Positions 61,027 to 64,000 of a stretch of 64,000 nt of DNA are shown here, piece by piece. The notes under the pieces are model-generated. The model saw nothing but the letters and a program-made list of their open reading frames with translations, was not told the DNA's origin and searched no databases. Source of the DNA: Mariniplasma anaerobium (lineage in GTDB: Bacteria > Bacillota_I > Bacilli_A > Acholeplasmatales > Acholeplasmataceae). Each line of letters starts with the position of its first letter. Position 1 is the stretch's first letter. The stretch covers positions 1,240,001-1,304,000 of the forward strand of contig NZ_AP024412.1 of the NCBI RefSeq assembly GCF_016865445.1, in the 5' to 3' direction. The translations under genes were made by a program, and so were the position numbers.

Positions 61027-62499
61027 TCATCTTTTATAGACTATTTTTTCATTTATAATAGTCATTTCTACACTTTGATTTAATAATTGGTTTAAATTAA
61101 TTTTTAATAAGTCATCTTTAGTCACTGTGAAATCTGCAATATAACCTTTTTTTAGTAAGCCTCTATTTGTTTTATATGTTGGAATATTTGCATATGTTGT
61201 GTAAAGTTTTAGTGCTTCATATCTTGTAAGTCTTTCTGCTTCTTGAAATATTTGATTATTATTTAGTAATCTTGTGATTGCCACATGCATGCCTTTAAAA
61301 GGATTTGGATCTTCAACTGGTGCATCACTTGATCCACAAATTGTAATATTGTGATTTAAATATGTTTTAAGTGGATAAATAAATTGGGGTTGTTTTGAAA
61401 AAATATCTAGAATTTGGGGAAGATCAGAGGTTATAAATTGAGGTTGTACATCTAATATAATTGGCAGCTTTTCCATACATTTGATTGTATCTAAATCTGC
61501 TAGTGAAGCATGAATGATGCGATCATGTAATCCTTTTTTAGGTGGATATGCTTCAAGGATATCAATAAGTTCTTTGAGACCTAAATCACCTATCACATGT
61601 ATGGCAAGTGGTAAATCTTGCTTTCTTAATTTTTTAACAAGTTCTATAAGTTCATTTTGTTCAAACATACGCATGCCTTGATCATTTGTGTGAAGATATG
61701 AATGCTTGAGTAAAGCTGTTTTAGATGTAAAGGTACCATCATAAAATATTTTAACTGCACCTAGTTGTAAGTACTGATTTTGATCTAGAAAAGCTAATTT
61801 TGAATCAATGAAATCATCAATAATCATATAATGCATCAGTAAATGTGCTCTAAAAGGTAGCTTTATAAGTGTTTCATTAAAAATATCTAGTGTTTCATGA
61901 AAACCATTGAAATAGTAAAGATCATCTGAGTGGCCTCCAGTTATACCATAGCTGTGTAATTTATTTATAGAGTTAACTAACATCTTTTTTAACATATCTT
62001 TATCTTGTTTATGAAAGCTTTTAATGACTAATTTAGCATCATCTTCTGTTAAAAAACCTGTCTTACTGTCAATACCTATACGATCTAAGACATAATCGTT
62101 TACCGTGACGCTGTGATAATCAGAATGTCTTAAAACAATTGGGCCATCTGAATGGATATCATTTAATTCATATTTATCAATATCTAATGGTTTATATCCT
62201 TCAAAGAAACTCTGATGAAGAGCAACTTGTTTTTTTAGTTCATTTAAAAGAGCTTCTTTTTTATTAAATTTTTCTAAAGAAACCAAACTTAGTTTTTGTC
62301 CATAACCAATCAAGTGTAGATGACTATCTACAAAACCTGGATATATATGATGTCCTTTGAGATCAATTTCTTTCTCAAAATCTAAATCTTTTATATCATC
62401 ATCAAATCCAACAATCAAACCTTGATTGGTAGCTAGTTTATGATATGTTTTTGTTTCATCTTCAAGTGTATGAAAATATCCGTTTTTCCATAAAATCAT
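61027..62499 (-). CDS. YtcJ-like metal-dependent amidohydrolase
   Basis: A 490-residue amidohydrolase-superfamily enzyme. The metal-site DSHLHLIGYG lies near 59-68, AVKIFYDGTFTSKTALL in the middle is typical of the YtcJ branch, AIHVIGDLGL near 290 carries the next His, and SSDAPVEDPNPF near 390 the metal Asp. The N- and C-terminal beta-sandwich parts frame the barrel (YPGFVDSHLHL; GYIADFTVTKDD). Members hydrolyse N-substituted amides, but physiological substrates are mostly unknown. It stands alone between terminators. Confidence 0.85.
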   Translation of the reverse strand: MILWKNGYFHTLEDETKTYHKLATNQGLIVGFDDDIKDLDFEKEIDLKGHHIYPGFVDSHLHLIGYGQKLSLVSLEKFNKKEALLNELKKQVALHQSFFEGYKPLDIDKYELNDIHSDGPIVLRHSDYHSVTVNDYVLDRIGIDSKTGFLTEDDAKLVIKSFHKQDKDMLKKMLVNSINKLHSYGITGGHSDDLYYFNGFHETLDIFNETLIKLPFRAHLLMHYMIIDDFIDSKLAFLDQNQYLQLGAVKIFYDGTFTSKTALLKHSYLHTNDQGMRMFEQNELIELVKKLRKQDLPLAIHVIGDLGLKELIDILEAYPPKKGLHDRIIHASLADLDTIKCMEKLPIILDVQPQFITSDLPQILDIFSKQPQFIYPLKTYLNHNITICGSSDAPVEDPNPFKGMHVAITRLLNNNQIFQEAERLTRYEALKLYTTYANIPTYKTNRGLLKKGYIADFTVTKDDLLKINLNQLLNQSVEMTIINEKIVYKR

Positions 62500-62518
62500 T
62501 TAATTCACCCTTTTCTAA

Positions 62519-62556
62519 TAAAAAGTTCTACCATGATTTTATCATGATAGAACATT
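62519..62556 (-). terminator. Terminator of the recX operon
   Basis: Thirteen-base stem GTTCTACCATGAT / ATCATGATAGAAC with a three-base loop, overlapping the recX stop codon, T5 on the minus strand. Confidence 0.8.
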
Positions 62557-63318
62557 TTTTTGTATAAATATAGCTTCAATATCATTCATCTCAAAGCCTT
62601 TTTGATAAAGTTTTTGTTTTAAAAATGCTTTTAATTCATATCCCTGTTTTTTATCTTTATATTTATCATATAATTTATCAAATGTTTTTTCTAAAAGTGG
62701 TTGTTCATCTCTTGGAAATTCTTGTTTCATATGAATTAAAATAGAATCTATAATTTCTCTTTTATACCCTTTAGTTATGAGATGATTTCGAGTTGATATA
62801 AGTGCTTGTTTCTGTGTTTTTTGTTTATAAGCGGTATATTTCTTTTTAACTAAGACAGATAGAATTTCATATTCATCTATTTGGCTTAAATATTTTTTTA
62901 TAATATCTTGATCTACACCTTTTTTTAATAATTTTGATGTGATAAGTTTTGGACCTTGAAGATGCTTTTTCATCTCGATGTATAATCTTGTATATTCATC
63001 GTCATTAATATATCTTCTTTTTTCAAAACCGGATACTAATTCTTGTGCTAAATGATAATTACAACCTTTATCTACAAGATAATCAAGCAATTCTTTTTTT
63101 GTTTGCATGCGCTTAAGCTTAAGAACGCCTAATTTCGTATAATAAATTTTGTCGTTTTCTTTAAGCATTTCATAGTAAACATCTTTTTCTAAAGATATAC
63201 CTGGTTTTAAACGATACTTTATAAAGATATCAAGTTCAATATTTGATATAAATTCATCATCAAAAGTGACTTTATATCCTGATTTTAATTTCTTTATATC
63301 TGTTACTAATTTGCTCAT
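62542..63318 (-). CDS. recX: Recombination regulator RecX
   Basis: A 258-residue protein of the RecX family, which binds and inhibits RecA filaments. It has the three-helix repeat pattern of the family: LLDYLVDKGCNYHLAQELVSGFEKRRYINDDEYTRLYIE, with the R-x-I/Y-N-D-E-x-Y motif, then KLLKKGVDQDIIKKYL and ISTRNHLITKGYKREIIDSIL. It is longer than the E. coli protein and similar to Bacillus RecX in length. The start overlaps the stop of the S41 peptidase gene (ATGA). Confidence 0.87.
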   Translation of the reverse strand: MSKLVTDIKKLKSGYKVTFDDEFISNIELDIFIKYRLKPGISLEKDVYYEMLKENDKIYYTKLGVLKLKRMQTKKELLDYLVDKGCNYHLAQELVSGFEKRRYINDDEYTRLYIEMKKHLQGPKLITSKLLKKGVDQDIIKKYLSQIDEYEILSVLVKKKYTAYKQKTQKQALISTRNHLITKGYKREIIDSILIHMKQEFPRDEQPLLEKTFDKLYDKYKDKKQGYELKAFLKQKLYQKGFEMNDIEAIFIQKNVLS

Positions 63319-64000
63319 GAGCGTATAAGATCTATGACTTGCTCAACTTGATTGTCATATGTTAGATCTTGTTGATATGTTTTTAATAAGTTAAACATAT
63401 GATTTGCGGTTTGCATGTCTAATATACTTGTTTGTAAAAGAGATTGTTCTTGTTGAAATAACAAAATATAGTCTTCTGTAGTTTGATCAAAATATCCATC
63501 AGTTCTTATCATTGAAATGCCATCTAATTCAAAGTACACATTCAAAAATTCTTGAAATCTAACAAGGTATGCTGATACGTCATCTATGCTTAAATCTCCA
63601 TCAAAATAAAGATTCGATAAGCCTAGATATCCTGTTTGTTCAATTAGATTGACATCTAAAGGATATTCTGATACCTTTTTATCACCATCATAAAGCCAAT
63701 TACCTTCTGTATATGTCAAATAATATCTTATCGTATTGATCGTTTCTAGTAAAACCGTATTTTGATAAACATCTTTTCCATAAGTGTAATTTCCGTATAA
63801 TTCATATCCGCCATTTACACTAAGTGCTGCTGCTAGGACTTCTGCAGCAGATGCAGAATGTTCATTCACTAATACCTTGATATCGTATGGTTTTGCAACT
63901 GATAATCCACCAAGATAGTCTTCTTGAAGATTTATTTTATTAATCATTGAAAATAATGGTGTTTCAACATTTCTAATGAGTAATTGTTGCGTAATTCCTG
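63315..64000 (-). CDS. S41-family C-terminal processing peptidase, 5' part cut off by the window
   Basis: C-terminal part (228 codons seen) of a carboxyl-terminal protease. The catalytic Ser lies in VLVNEHSASAAEVLAAAL and the catalytic Lys in NYTYGKDVYQNT, as in CtpA. A C-terminal peptidoglycan-binding-like domain follows (DGYFDQTTEDYILLFQQEQSL). An ATG at 63947 exists, but the frame stays open to the window end with family-like sequence (QQLLIRNVETPLFS), so the gene starts beyond 64000. It shares an ATGA overlap with recX. Membrane anchoring and PDZ domain would be in the missing part. Confidence 0.85.
   Translation of the reverse strand, partial: GITQQLLIRNVETPLFSMINKINLQEDYLGGLSVAKPYDIKVLVNEHSASAAEVLAAALSVNGGYELYGNYTYGKDVYQNTVLLETINTIRYYLTYTEGNWLYDGDKKVSEYPLDVNLIEQTGYLGLSNLYFDGDLSIDDVSAYLVRFQEFLNVYFELDGISMIRTDGYFDQTTEDYILLFQQEQSLLQTSILDMQTANHMFNLLKTYQQDLTYDNQVEQVIDLIRS

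Noticed and set aside
1-64000. Alternative genetic code (TGA as Trp) as in Mycoplasma
   Set aside because: TGA ends many complete proteins at ATGA overlaps, and conserved Trp positions are TGG.

Overview
The window is AT-rich and densely coding. It looks like a chromosome segment of a Mollicutes-type bacterium that keeps the standard genetic code, most like Acholeplasmatales or the Izemoplasma/Haloplasma side of the group. TGA is used as a stop, for example in several ATGA gene overlaps, and tryptophan is TGG. No peptidoglycan gene is seen. The taxonomic placement is inferred from gene content and base composition only.

Left part (1-14.2 kb): threonine dehydrogenase, a Nudix hydrolase, a membrane M28 peptidase and a diguanylate cyclase are followed by an eight-gene operon (11127 down to 4026). 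This operon joins an NfnAB-like flavoprotein pair, a modular amino-acid dehydrogenase of the archaeal dye-linked proline dehydrogenase / HcnABC type, and pyrroline-5-carboxylate dehydrogenase. It reads as proline (or hydroxyproline) oxidation with electrons sent to pyridine nucleotide or ferredoxin. Two MATE exporters and tRNA-Val follow.

14-24 kb: a UPF0316 membrane protein, a CotH-kinase lipoprotein, a secreted beta-propeller protein with a LytTR regulator that has direct-repeat operators at its own promoter, a TrkH/TrkA potassium uptake operon, a CPA antiporter behind what looks like a fluoride riboswitch, and a DUF1295 membrane enzyme whose start is unclear.

24-28.6 kb: a plus-strand exopolysaccharide regulatory module (Wzz-like chain-length protein, BY-kinase, PHP phosphatase, CapD-like dehydratase). 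It stops abruptly: capD carries an in-frame TAA and no glycosyltransferase follows. A 500-base non-coding stretch with a degenerate repeat family and a 36-residue membrane sORF lies beyond.

28.6-38 kb: one large minus-strand lipid operon, accB-accC-accD-accA-fabH-fabK-fabD-fabG-fabF-fabZ-birA, behind a consensus promoter with a FabT-box-like palindrome. It covers acetyl-CoA carboxylase, its biotin ligase and a type II fatty acid cycle with FabK; acpP is not in the window.

38-51.7 kb: accessory metabolism (D-2-hydroxyacid dehydrogenase, cyclase, G6P dehydrogenase, AlkA, gamma-glutamyltransferase), MFS, kinase and oxidoreductase genes, a decayed methyltransferase, a HepT/MntA toxin-antitoxin pair whose antitoxin has a fused HTH and a palindromic operator lying exactly in the promoter spacer, three tRNA genes (Arg, Ser, Pro) and a glutathione peroxidase.

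51.7-64 kb: aminopeptidase C, a JetA-JetB-JetC (Wadjet/MksBEF-like condensin) operon with no JetD beside it, a DEAD-box helicase with an RS-repeat tail, a DsbA-family protein, an amidohydrolase, RecX and a partial S41 peptidase cut by the window edge.
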